Below, one piece after another: positions 26,775 through 35,089 of a DNA stretch of 64,000 nt. A program made the translations under genes and the position numbers. The stretch is taken from NCBI GenBank assembly GCA_946480605.1, contig CAMLKW010000002.1:1-64000 (forward strand). Reading direction: 5' to 3'. A model generated the notes under the pieces. That model did no database searches, was not told the origin of the DNA, and saw only the letters and a list, made by a program, of their open reading frames with translations. This DNA is from an uncultured Roseateles sp. (GTDB taxonomy: Bacteria > Pseudomonadota > Gammaproteobacteria > Burkholderiales > Burkholderiaceae). Numbering within the stretch: the first letter of the stretch is position 1; each line of letters begins with the position of its first letter.

Positions 26775-29492
26775 TTGAGGCAAACGTGGGGACCAACCGC
26801 GCTCGGCCAGTTTTTCACCCGAAGTCAGCCATGGCTGCTGGCAGTCGACGGTGAGACCTTCACACTGAAGGTCGGTGAACGGGCGCGTACGGGCGATGTT
26901 CTGCAACTGGACCAGCTGGACGTAGTGCCTGGCGCCTTCTGGGCGACGGTGCACGTCCCTGGTCCGGACGATGCAGTCTTCCCGCTCGATGGCATCCCCA
27001 ACGCACGTGCCCAGCATCTCAAAGAGCAGCTGGCGGCGACAGTGGCCGTCATCCACCGACGACATCACATCGCAGCGCTCACCAAGCAGCTTGCGCCGGC
27101 GTTGGATGAGGTGGTTTCCTGGAAGCTGGACAGCCACAAGGCATGCGTCGACCGACTGCGCCGACGTGGATGGCTCGACCGCGAGCTTGTCGACGCGCTC
27201 TCCGCCAGCAAGCCCACCGCCCTGTCCGCCCTTCTCGTAGAACCCGAACTCGAAGGCTTGCTGCGAGCGCAGACCATCGAGGTCCAGGAAGCCGTCCGCG
27301 ACTGGCGTCAGCCGTTCTCGACGACAGCCCTTGCCATCAACGCACGTCAGCGCGAGCGGCAGCTCGAAGCGTCGGCCCAGTTCCTGGCGACAGTCGACAA
27401 GTCGCCACTGACCAAAGAGCAGGCCGAGGCCGTCATCTGCTTCGACAACCGCGTCCTCCTGGTCGCCGCAGCCGGCTCCGGCAAGACCGCGACTATGGTC
27501 GCCAAGACCGGTTACGCGCTCAAGAACCAGTACTTCGAGCCTGAGCGCATCCTGCTTCTTGCCTTCAACAGCGATGCCGCGGACGAGCTGCGAAAGCGCC
27601 TTGACGCCCGCCTGGGACCTCTTGGTCTTCCCGCCCACAGAGTCGCCGCCCAGACCTTCCACGCCTTCGGCCTCAGCATCATCGGCCAGGCCACCGGCAG
27701 GAAGCCTTCCGTGGCCAGTTGGCTCGACCATGGGCAGGACCTTGAAGCGCTGCTCGGCATGGTCGACGACCTCAAAGGCTCAGACCCCGACTTCCGAACC
27801 CAGTGGGACATGTTCCGACTGGTCTTCGGCCAAGACCTTCCCGAGTTCGGCAAAGAGGCTTCCAACCCCGACTCCTGGGACCGCGCCGGCAACCGGGATG
27901 GCTTCTGGACCCTCAACAACGAAGTGGTCCGAAGCCGCGGCGAGCTCGTCATAGCGAACTGGCTCTTCTACAACGGCATCCGCTACGTCTACGAGGCCCC
28001 CTACCAAGTCGAGACGGCGACACCGCAGCACCGCCAGTACGTGCCCGACTTCTACCTCCCTGATGCGGATGCCTACCTGGAGCATTGGGCCGTCAACGCA
28101 AAGGGTGAGGCGCCGGCCGAGTTTGTTGGCTACAAGGAAGGCATGGCCTGGAAGCGGCAGGTTCATGCTGATAACGGAACTCGCCTTCTAGAGACGACGA
28201 TGGCCGACCTCTGGTCGGGCCAGCTCTTCAGCAAGCTGGAGAGTCAGCTCACCTCCCTCGGCGTCAAGCTCGACCCCAATCCCGACCGGCCGGCGCCTGG
28301 TCGCCAGCCTATCGAGAGCCCTCGGCTGGTTCGAACCATTCGCGCCTTCCTCACCCACGTCAAAAACAACCGCCTTTCCATGGCGGAGCTTCGAAGCCGC
28401 CTGGATACCGGTGTCGCCGGCACCTTCAGGTTCCGCCACCAGATGTTCCTGGGCTTGTTCGAGAAGCTTTGGGAGCGCTGGGAGGAACGGCTGCGCGCGG
28501 AACGAGTCATCGACTTCGAAGACATGCTCAACATGGCTACCGACTGTCTGGAGCGCGGCCAATGGCAGAGCCCCTACGAGCTCGTCATGGTCGACGAGTT
28601 CCAAGACGCGAGCCAAGCCCGCGCGCGGCTGGTCGCGGCGCTGGTCAGCAAACCCGGCCGCTACCTATTCGCCGTTGGCGATGACTGGCAGTCCATCAAC
28701 CGCTTTGCCGGTGCCGACCTTGGCGTGATGGCCGAGTTCGAGAGGCACTTCGGCAAGGCCGTCACGCTCAAGCTCGAAACCACCTTCCGCTGCCCTCCGT
28801 CCCTCTGCGACATCACCAGCAAGTTCATCCAGAAGAACCCACGCCAACTGCGAAAGACCGTCCGCTCCCCACGGGAGCAGGTCGTTGACCCCATCCGCAT
28901 CGTCCGCGTCGCCCACGAGCAGCAGACCAAGTCTGCCATCGAGACAGTAATCAGCCGTCTCATCGAGAGCCACCCTGGAGCGAAGCAGTCGGTCTACCTC
29001 CTCGGCCGCTACAAGCGCGACCGGACCCACCTGCCGACGCACTACGCGATGGATGGCGTGGACCTTCAGTTCATGACCGTCCACTCGGCAAAAGGACTCG
29101 AGGCCGACCACATCATCATCCCAGGCCTCAGCTCCGAGACCATGGGCTTCCCCTGCCGCATCGTCGACGACCCCGTGCTCACCTTGGCGATGCCTGGCGG
29201 TGACAGCCACGACTTCGCAGAGGAGCGCCGGCTGTTCTACGTGGGTCTGACCCGGGCCCGAAAGACCGTGACGCTGGTCACCATCGAGCGCAAGGAGTCG
29301 GCCTTCATCTCCGAGCTCATACGCGACCACGCCATCAAGGTGCTGAACGTCGAAGGGGACGAAAGCAACGCAGAGTTGTGCTCCAGCTGCGGGGTCGGCT
29401 TCCTGGTGCCGAGGAAGGGGAAATGGGGGCCCTTCATGGGTTGCACACACTATCCACGCTGCAAGTTCACAAGACGGCTTCAGCGAAGCTAG
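26775..29492 (+). CDS. UvrD/HelD-like helicase with inserted nuclease-like segment and zinc finger
   Basis: A 905-residue superfamily 1 helicase. Walker A AAAGSGKTATM is near residue 231, Walker B/DEFQD (VMVDEFQDASQ) near 603, QxxR-type FAVGDDWQSINRF soon after, and motif VI FYVGLTRARKTV near 820. Residues about 395-490 carry a restriction-like insert (GELVIANWLFYNGIRYVYEA, VPDFYLPDADAYLEH, AWKR). The C-terminus is a topoisomerase-type zinc finger (CSSCGVG ... CTHYPRC). It probably translocates on and processes phage or damaged DNA. The start is TTG 26775 after GGGAAGG. It sits just upstream of the retron genes. Confidence 0.85.
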   Translation: MRQTWGPTALGQFFTRSQPWLLAVDGETFTLKVGERARTGDVLQLDQLDVVPGAFWATVHVPGPDDAVFPLDGIPNARAQHLKEQLAATVAVIHRRHHIAALTKQLAPALDEVVSWKLDSHKACVDRLRRRGWLDRELVDALSASKPTALSALLVEPELEGLLRAQTIEVQEAVRDWRQPFSTTALAINARQRERQLEASAQFLATVDKSPLTKEQAEAVICFDNRVLLVAAAGSGKTATMVAKTGYALKNQYFEPERILLLAFNSDAADELRKRLDARLGPLGLPAHRVAAQTFHAFGLSIIGQATGRKPSVASWLDHGQDLEALLGMVDDLKGSDPDFRTQWDMFRLVFGQDLPEFGKEASNPDSWDRAGNRDGFWTLNNEVVRSRGELVIANWLFYNGIRYVYEAPYQVETATPQHRQYVPDFYLPDADAYLEHWAVNAKGEAPAEFVGYKEGMAWKRQVHADNGTRLLETTMADLWSGQLFSKLESQLTSLGVKLDPNPDRPAPGRQPIESPRLVRTIRAFLTHVKNNRLSMAELRSRLDTGVAGTFRFRHQMFLGLFEKLWERWEERLRAERVIDFEDMLNMATDCLERGQWQSPYELVMVDEFQDASQARARLVAALVSKPGRYLFAVGDDWQSINRFAGADLGVMAEFERHFGKAVTLKLETTFRCPPSLCDITSKFIQKNPRQLRKTVRSPREQVVDPIRIVRVAHEQQTKSAIETVISRLIESHPGAKQSVYLLGRYKRDRTHLPTHYAMDGVDLQFMTVHSAKGLEADHIIIPGLSSETMGFPCRIVDDPVLTLAMPGGDSHDFAEERRLFYVGLTRARKTVTLVTIERKESAFISELIRDHAIKVLNVEGDESNAELCSSCGVGFLVPRKGKWGPFMGCTHYPRCKFTRRLQRS

Positions 29493-29522
29493 CATCGTTG
29501 CAAGCCATCATTGCCGCATCAA

Positions 29523-30044
29523 ATGGACGACCTGGACCAACGGATTGCGCATGCGACCGCAGCCATATGCCCGCAGTTCATATTGCTACCTGTTCAAGGA
29601 CAGCCTGCTGCGTTCCGTGAGCGCGTCTATTGCTATGAGCTCTATCACCAGCTTCGCAAGGATTGGCCCGATGGCTCGCCCTTCGAGTTGAACGGCGAGG
29701 TAGACAAGGCCGGCCATAGGCTTCTACGACAGTGGCAGGCTGACAGGTGCAAGCCGGACTTCTTGGTGCACACCCCCGGAAATATGGATGGCAACTTCGC
29801 CGTCATCGAAGTGAAGCCTTGCCACGCAAGCGCGAAGGCCATCAGGAAAGACCTTGCAACGTTGGCGCTGTTCTCCACTGAAGAAATTGGCTACGAGAGG
29901 GCCATCTATCTTCTGTACGGAGAACGGGCAGAACACATGGCTCGTCGCGTGCGACAACAAGTCGCGAACGTGCCTGGTTCCGACGGCGTCGAAATCTGGA
30001 TTCACCCCCAAGCCTTCCGTCCTGCATCGCGCTGGCTCGGATAG
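29523..30044 (+). CDS. PD-(D/E)xK nuclease-like protein of the retron operon
   Basis: A 173-residue protein. The core CKPDFLVHTPGN followed by NFAVIEVKPCHAS gives the D-(x)n-ExK signature of restriction-type nucleases, and the N-terminal half is helical (RVYCYELYHQLRKDWP). I chose ATG 29523. The PRTase gene starts 13 bp after its stop and the reverse transcriptase follows, so it is probably one component of the retron toxin module. Cleavage activity is inferred from the motif only. Confidence 0.55.
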   Translation: MDDLDQRIAHATAAICPQFILLPVQGQPAAFRERVYCYELYHQLRKDWPDGSPFELNGEVDKAGHRLLRQWQADRCKPDFLVHTPGNMDGNFAVIEVKPCHASAKAIRKDLATLALFSTEEIGYERAIYLLYGERAEHMARRVRQQVANVPGSDGVEIWIHPQAFRPASRWLG

Positions 30045-30057
30045 AGGCACAGCATCT

Positions 30058-31293
30058 ATGCAGCCTGCCACTCAGTCCTCGCACCTCCTGCTTACCGAGC
30101 GCGGCATGCTCTGGCTTGAGCAGTTTGCTGAGCACGACCGTGCGCTTGTACGCCAGCTCACTGAGGCCATCTCTCTCGTATCAGTCATGGAGCTCGAACG
30201 CGCTCTTCAAAGATTGGTCGAGCGTTTTTCAAGCAACTCCGCCGGCCCGCTGGCTCTCTATTCGGTCCGCGAGGTTCCCAAGAATGGCGGCCTCAACTTC
30301 CGCCATGGAGGCAATGGTCTGGACGCCGTTGCATCCGGAAGCGACATAGGTAGCGAAGGTCGTATTGCGCACATCACTCGCCAAATCTGCCGTACCCAAA
30401 CATCTCAGCTTCTACGGCAGCCGGATATTGACACGCTGCTCAAGAAGCGAGTTCGGAACATCGTCGTCGTGGACGACATCATTGGCTCCGGTGAACGAGC
30501 TCTTTCCTATCTGCAAGAGCTCTGGAAGGACCCCAGCATCAAGTCCTGGTGGTCCTACGGGAAGGTCCGCTTCACTGTTCTAGCCTACGCAGCCACGGAG
30601 GCAGGTATTCGTCGCGTTCAGTCGCACCCCTGCAAGCCCCATGTCGAGATACATCGGCACTGCCCTGTGCTGAAGAACCTACCCTGGCGCCGTGAGCTTA
30701 AACGGAAGGTCACTGACCTGTGCATGAGGTACGCGAGGACCAAGAAGCTCAGGGGGGCTCCGCTTGGCTTTGGGCAGACTGGCGCGCTGCTCGTGTTCGA
30801 GCACGGCATTCCCAACAATGTGCCGAACATCTTCTGGGCCTATTCACAGGACCCATCGGCATGGCTACCTCTTTTTCCTGGCAGGGCAGCTACTGCAGAG
30901 ATTGCAAGCGTTTTTCCAAGCGAGTTGGCTGCACGAGAACCGGTGAGCGTGCTTCTCGCCGCCGGTGCCGAGCGAATGGCGGAGGCGTTGCCGACAGTGG
31001 CAGACCGTCCACTTGCGCCGGATATGGTCGTGTTGTTGTCCCTCCTTCGTCGAGGCTTGAATCGCTTGGAGGCTGTCGCAGATGCCACTGGAATGACCTC
31101 GACTGAATGCTCACTTCTTCTTGAGCGATGCATTGAGGCAGGCCTTGTGTCACCAAAGCGAAGGCTCACTGAAAAGGGTGCGGCAGAGCTGGCAGGGATG
31201 GCGCACGCAGCGCCCGCGCGCGGATATCGCAAGCTCCCCCTTGGCGAAGACAGCTACTATCCACGCTCGTTGAGAGGCCGCATTGCTGGTTAG
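30058..31293 (+). CDS. Phosphoribosyltransferase-like protein with C-terminal winged helix (retron effector)
   Basis: A 411-residue protein. Residues about 135-200 hold the PRTase PRPP-binding loop in a conflict-type version (VRNIVVVDDIIGSGERALSY). Residues about 325-395 form a winged helix (MVVLLSLLRRGLNRLEAVAD, then LLERCIEAGLVSPKRRLTEKG). PRTase-wHTH proteins beside reverse transcriptases are a known retron effector type, as far as I recall catalogued as type III. Its last 13 bases overlap the predicted msr RNA. The ATG at 30058 is preceded by AGAGG. Confidence 0.65.
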   Translation: MQPATQSSHLLLTERGMLWLEQFAEHDRALVRQLTEAISLVSVMELERALQRLVERFSSNSAGPLALYSVREVPKNGGLNFRHGGNGLDAVASGSDIGSEGRIAHITRQICRTQTSQLLRQPDIDTLLKKRVRNIVVVDDIIGSGERALSYLQELWKDPSIKSWWSYGKVRFTVLAYAATEAGIRRVQSHPCKPHVEIHRHCPVLKNLPWRRELKRKVTDLCMRYARTKKLRGAPLGFGQTGALLVFEHGIPNNVPNIFWAYSQDPSAWLPLFPGRAATAEIASVFPSELAAREPVSVLLAAGAERMAEALPTVADRPLAPDMVVLLSLLRRGLNRLEAVADATGMTSTECSLLLERCIEAGLVSPKRRLTEKGAAELAGMAHAAPARGYRKLPLGEDSYYPRSLRGRIAG

Positions 31294-31467
31294 CGCTGAC
31301 CTGGACCCGTGTTTTCAGCGGCACTGGTTGGGGCGCGGATTGCCGCTGCCCTCTGAAATTGCCCAGGCTTTGGCGGATGCAAGACGCAACTCAAGCAACC
31401 TTCGAAGTCTCGGGCGTGACTTGCGTCTCCCCTCCGCCTTTCGACGGAGTAGATGTAGCTAGCAATG
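31281..31467 (+). ncRNA. Predicted retron msr-msd RNA
   Basis: CATTGCTGGTTA (31281-31292, a1) pairs along all 12 positions, two of them G-U, with TAGCTAGCAATG (31456-31467, a2). Directly after a1 comes GC, placing the predicted branch guanosine at 31293 in the context TTAGC, as in retron Ec86 (a1 ending TTA, then branch G). Inside are CGCTGA/TCAGCG (31294-31299/31315-31320), the alternative stem CAGCGGCA/TGCCGCTG (31316-31323/31341-31348), AGACGCAA/TTGCGTCT (31382-31389/31421-31428) as a candidate msd stem, and CTCCG/CGGAG (31432-31449). It lies between the effector gene and the RT. Confidence 0.7.
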
Positions 31468-32649
31468 TGGTCATCTCAACACTATTTAAAGCGTGGCCTC
31501 GAGCTCGGTCGAAGCCCGGTTTTGCTGCAGGAGGCCGTCAAGCAGGGACGGCGCCTGGCGAGTCATCGACCCGATGCTCTGCCGATACTCTTTACCCTTT
31601 GTCATCTTGCCAAGCGCACGGGCGTTCCCTACGCCTCGTTGAGGGCGTACGTCACTCGAAAGGCCATTGAGCCTTATCGGCGGTTTCGCATTCGGAAGCG
31701 CTCCGGTGGCATCCGCCGCATCTGCGTGCCGGAGCCGACCCTAGGCGCGGTGCAAAGCTGGATTGCGGACCACATCCTCCAGCGAGCGGCTGTCCACCTG
31801 GCAAGCCACGCCTTCAAGAAGGGCGACAGCATCGCGCGCTGCGCCGAGGTGCATGCCGGCGCCCGTTGGCTCATAAAGATGGACATTGCCGACTTCTTCG
31901 GCAGCGTCAACGAAATTGATGTCTTTCGGGTCTTCGTGCGGTTGGGCTACAACCGACTGGTCTCCCTGGAACTCGCCAGAATCTGTACCGAGCTGCCGGC
32001 GCAATCCGCGAAGTACGCGCTTCGCAATTGGCAACGCCACTACCTGCGGCATGCGATTCCAGAGTACAGCCAGCAGTTCGTTGGCCGCCTCCCCCAAGGA
32101 GCTCCCAGCAGTCCGATGCTCGCGAACCTCACCATGGTCGGCACGGACCAGACGTTGACTGAGATTGCCTCACGGTTCGGGCTCGTCTATACCCGGTACA
32201 GCGATGACCTCACGTTCTCGACCGTCGGAGAGTTCGACCGCGCCCGTGCCTACGCACTTGTGGAAGAGGTAGCAGGTGTGCTGAAGGCACGTGGGCTATA
32301 CCCTAACCGCGGCAAGACCACAGTAGTTCATCCCGGCGCTCGCAGACTTGTCTTGGGCCTACTTGTCGATGGGCTTGCGCCCCGTCTGACTCGTGAGTTT
32401 CGCGACAACCTGAGGCAGCACCTTCACTACCTCGAGAAGTGCGGCATTGAGGCGCATGTTCGAAGGCGCGCGTTCGAGTCCGCAGGTGGCCTCTATAGGC
32501 ATCTTCGAGGTCTGCTTGACCATGCTCGCGCAGTTGACCCGGTGTACGCCGCGCCGTTACTCCAGCGGCTTGAAGCCTTGCCCTGGCTGGGCGGCGCGCA
32601 AGCGACGGTCGAGCAAACCCCTGCGACGGCGCCACCTTCCAATCAGTGA
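31465..32649 (+). CDS. Retron-type reverse transcriptase
   Basis: A 394-residue RT. Visible motifs are a start of domain with SGGIRRICVPEPTLGAVQSW, the retron X-region counterpart ASHAFKKGDSIARC, palm motif WLIKMDIADFFGSV, RLPQGAPSSPMLANL, catalytic YSDDLTFS, and the thumb RRLVLGLLVDG at the position of the retron VTG motif. There are no group II intron or maturase domains. The ATG coincides with the end of the a2 repeat. The 3' end overlaps the convergent DUF3732 gene by 7 bp. The enzyme should make the multicopy single-stranded DNA that guards the effector genes upstream. Confidence 0.85.
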   Translation: MWSSQHYLKRGLELGRSPVLLQEAVKQGRRLASHRPDALPILFTLCHLAKRTGVPYASLRAYVTRKAIEPYRRFRIRKRSGGIRRICVPEPTLGAVQSWIADHILQRAAVHLASHAFKKGDSIARCAEVHAGARWLIKMDIADFFGSVNEIDVFRVFVRLGYNRLVSLELARICTELPAQSAKYALRNWQRHYLRHAIPEYSQQFVGRLPQGAPSSPMLANLTMVGTDQTLTEIASRFGLVYTRYSDDLTFSTVGEFDRARAYALVEEVAGVLKARGLYPNRGKTTVVHPGARRLVLGLLVDGLAPRLTREFRDNLRQHLHYLEKCGIEAHVRRRAFESAGGLYRHLRGLLDHARAVDPVYAAPLLQRLEALPWLGGAQATVEQTPATAPPSNQ

Positions 32650-34604
32650 TTAACGGGAGGCAACAGGTCTGGCCACTCCTCCGGAACCAGCGACGGTGGC
32701 TTGGTCCAAGGCTTCTCAACGAGGGCGTTCTGAAACCAGTCATCCCTTAGATTGGCGTGCTCCGTGACGATAATCTGGAAGCCTGGAACTTCCTTTTGGG
32801 TGAAGTACAGCAAGAACGCGAACAAGCGTCGCACCGCGGACAAGTCGGCGTCTTCCTCGGTCTTCTCGATAGTGCCGTCGCCCTTTTCGATGTCCTCCGA
32901 TGGGAAATAGACCTGCGTCGGCTGGTCGATGAGGAGGAAGCGCGGGATGGGACGGTCGTTCTTCGCGGCGAACCAGTGAAGCGCTAGTAGTGCCGAGAGG
33001 TGATAGGCCAAGTGGTTCTCGCCGCCGCCAGTGCGACTCATTGGCACGAATCGCTCTGGTCGGTCAAAAACTACGGTCATCCGCGCAAGGTCGAGCCTGA
33101 CAGGGACGTCCTTAAACTCAGCTTCAAACTGCGCAATGAATCGGAAGACCTGCGCCGAGATGTTGCTCAAGATAGATGTCAGCCGCTCCTGGCTGTTGTC
33201 CGCATCAATCTTGCCCTCCAGGTCGTCTACCTTTGCCTTGAGCCGGCGATGCTCGGCCTCCCGCTCCAGTAGTTCCTTGTTCGACACCAGGTTCTCAAGG
33301 AACAGGCTGATGCGTCCAACGACACGAGCTGCCGCGTTGTTCCGAGACCCCATCTGAGCCAGAAGCTCGTTCGCAGAAATTGCAGCGGCAAGCTCCACTT
33401 CCTTATTCTCGATGCGTTGGGAAAGGTCCCCAATGTTCTTCTCGAGGTCAACGACGTAAGCATCCAGCTTTGGCTTCTCGCCCACGACAACCTTTAGCTC
33501 CTCGTCGAGACTGCTCAGCTCCGCAAGCAGCACTGCCGCCAGCGGCGATTCCATAGCCAGGTTCTGCTCGCAAAAGGGCCATTGCCACTCGCCCGTGGAA
33601 GGATTCTTCGGAAAAGCCTTGATAGATGCGAGGCGGTCCCTTTGCTCAGAGGCTTCAGTCTCGAAGCCACCGGCTTTCCTCGCGTACTGACGCGCCGAAT
33701 CAACCCGAGCCTGCAACTCGCGGCGCTCGCTCCGCAGGTCCCCAATTTCCAGCTCCAACCGACCCATGCGACCACTGTCGGCATCCGGTACCGATGTAGG
33801 CTTCCACTGAAGCGCAGGACGCAGCATGGCCACCAGGTCGCTGTTGTCTGTCTGCGCGGTCAGACTCTGCAAGACACCTACTGCCTTCGCTTCCGAGTAG
33901 AGGCTGATAGCCCTTTGCTGCGCGACATCTATGGTCTCGCGTGCCTGTTCTAGAAGCTTCGTTGAGATTTTGAGGTCCCGCTGTGCAGCGCGCAGCTTTG
34001 CCTCAAGTTCAAAGCGCTCGCTCGATGAAACCCCAAGCAGAATCGGAAGCGTGTCGCGGATGGTCTGCGGCTGGAAGCTCTCATTCTGTCGATAGAACAG
34101 CTGGTCCTTGTTCGCCACAAGTGTCTGCTTCTGGAACAGATAGAAGTGTGTGTGCTTGATGTTGGCGTCGTAGCTCGCCCGCGAGCTGTTGGTAGGCACG
34201 TCGGTCCGATTCTCTGGAATCCCAAGCAGTCGGGACAAAAGCGACTCGACCGCCTCATCGTCGGTGCTGGCGACGAGCTCGTTCATCTCCGGAATGGCGA
34301 CGGATGCACCGCGTCGGCACATAGCCAAGCTACAGCTCTCCCCTCCGTTAGGCGGGGTTGGCTTGGCGACCAGAACTTGCTCGTGGGCGAACTGAAAGAC
34401 CACGGCAAACCACGCCACCTTGTCGCGTATGACGCCTTCCGGGACATTGAAGGTCGACCGCCCCATGCAGTATTCAATGATGTCGGAGAGGGCTGACTTG
34501 CCGGTAGAAGAGCGACCGGTGATGACGTTCAGACCGTCCAACTTAAACGTCACATCGCGACGGTCACCTTCCTTGCTGTAGATGTGCAGAGACTTGATTT
34601 TCAA
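32643..34604 (-). CDS. SMC-like ATPase with DUF3732 (ABC-3C / Lamassu-type component)
   Basis: A 653-residue ABC/SMC-type ATPase. The N-terminus has LNVITGRSSTGKSALSDIIE (Walker A), the middle about 300 residues are coiled-coil, and the C-terminus has SRTGGGENHLAYHLSALLAL (signature) and RFLLIDQPTQVYFPSED (Walker B). The DUF3732 type is typical of ABC-three-component defence operons. It starts with TTG overlapping the stop of the middle gene (TTGA, 34601-34604). It probably senses foreign DNA and releases the nuclease-like partner. Confidence 0.85.
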   Translation of the reverse strand: MKIKSLHIYSKEGDRRDVTFKLDGLNVITGRSSTGKSALSDIIEYCMGRSTFNVPEGVIRDKVAWFAVVFQFAHEQVLVAKPTPPNGGESCSLAMCRRGASVAIPEMNELVASTDDEAVESLLSRLLGIPENRTDVPTNSSRASYDANIKHTHFYLFQKQTLVANKDQLFYRQNESFQPQTIRDTLPILLGVSSSERFELEAKLRAAQRDLKISTKLLEQARETIDVAQQRAISLYSEAKAVGVLQSLTAQTDNSDLVAMLRPALQWKPTSVPDADSGRMGRLELEIGDLRSERRELQARVDSARQYARKAGGFETEASEQRDRLASIKAFPKNPSTGEWQWPFCEQNLAMESPLAAVLLAELSSLDEELKVVVGEKPKLDAYVVDLEKNIGDLSQRIENKEVELAAAISANELLAQMGSRNNAAARVVGRISLFLENLVSNKELLEREAEHRRLKAKVDDLEGKIDADNSQERLTSILSNISAQVFRFIAQFEAEFKDVPVRLDLARMTVVFDRPERFVPMSRTGGGENHLAYHLSALLALHWFAAKNDRPIPRFLLIDQPTQVYFPSEDIEKGDGTIEKTEEDADLSAVRRLFAFLLYFTQKEVPGFQIIVTEHANLRDDWFQNALVEKPWTKPPSLVPEEWPDLLPPVNH

Positions 34605-35089
34605 GGCCGAACTCCCAGGGTCGTATACACAGTGACTCGGTCGTCAATGCGTGCAAACTCTTTGCCGATAAAGCGGGCAACCCGCTGACATGAAATGGAC
34701 TCCGAGGTACCCACGTCGGACTTCCGCACAAGATTGGGTACCGTCTGGACGCGACCGTTGTCATCTATTCGTATGCACCCACGCTCGACGAGCATGCCGA
34801 AGGCCTCAAGTGCAAATGGCAGGAGATTTGTAGCCCTTGCAGGCAGTCCGACAAGGAGCTTCGGGTTGGATTCAACTACTCTGAGAAAGTAGCTTCTGTT
34901 GCCCTTCTCGAGGGTCTGCCGTGAGTCTTTGTGCAGGCATAGCGGCAATACCAAAAGCGCTAGAGAAAAAGGCATGCCTCGGAGGTCGATTTCCTCGTAT
35001 CCATGCAGCGCCTTGAACAGGACAAGACCGCAGAACGCTGGATTGAATAGGTTCCTTACCTCGAAAGGTCGCTCGTTCCACGGCCTCAC
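34601..35089 (-). CDS. ABC-three-component middle component
   Basis: A 162-residue helical protein (MRPWNERPFEVRNLFNPAFC ... FSLALLVLPLCLHKDSRQTL) with the size, order and LFNPAFCG start typical of the middle component of ABC-3C systems. These couple the SMC-like ATPase to the effector. The start is GTG and overlaps the upstream stop by 4 bp (GTGA, 35086-35089); its own stop overlaps the next TTG start. The nested overlaps imply fixed stoichiometry by coupled translation. Confidence 0.7.
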   Translation of the reverse strand: MRPWNERPFEVRNLFNPAFCGLVLFKALHGYEEIDLRGMPFSLALLVLPLCLHKDSRQTLEKGNRSYFLRVVESNPKLLVGLPARATNLLPFALEAFGMLVERGCIRIDDNGRVQTVPNLVRKSDVGTSESISCQRVARFIGKEFARIDDRVTVYTTLGVRP

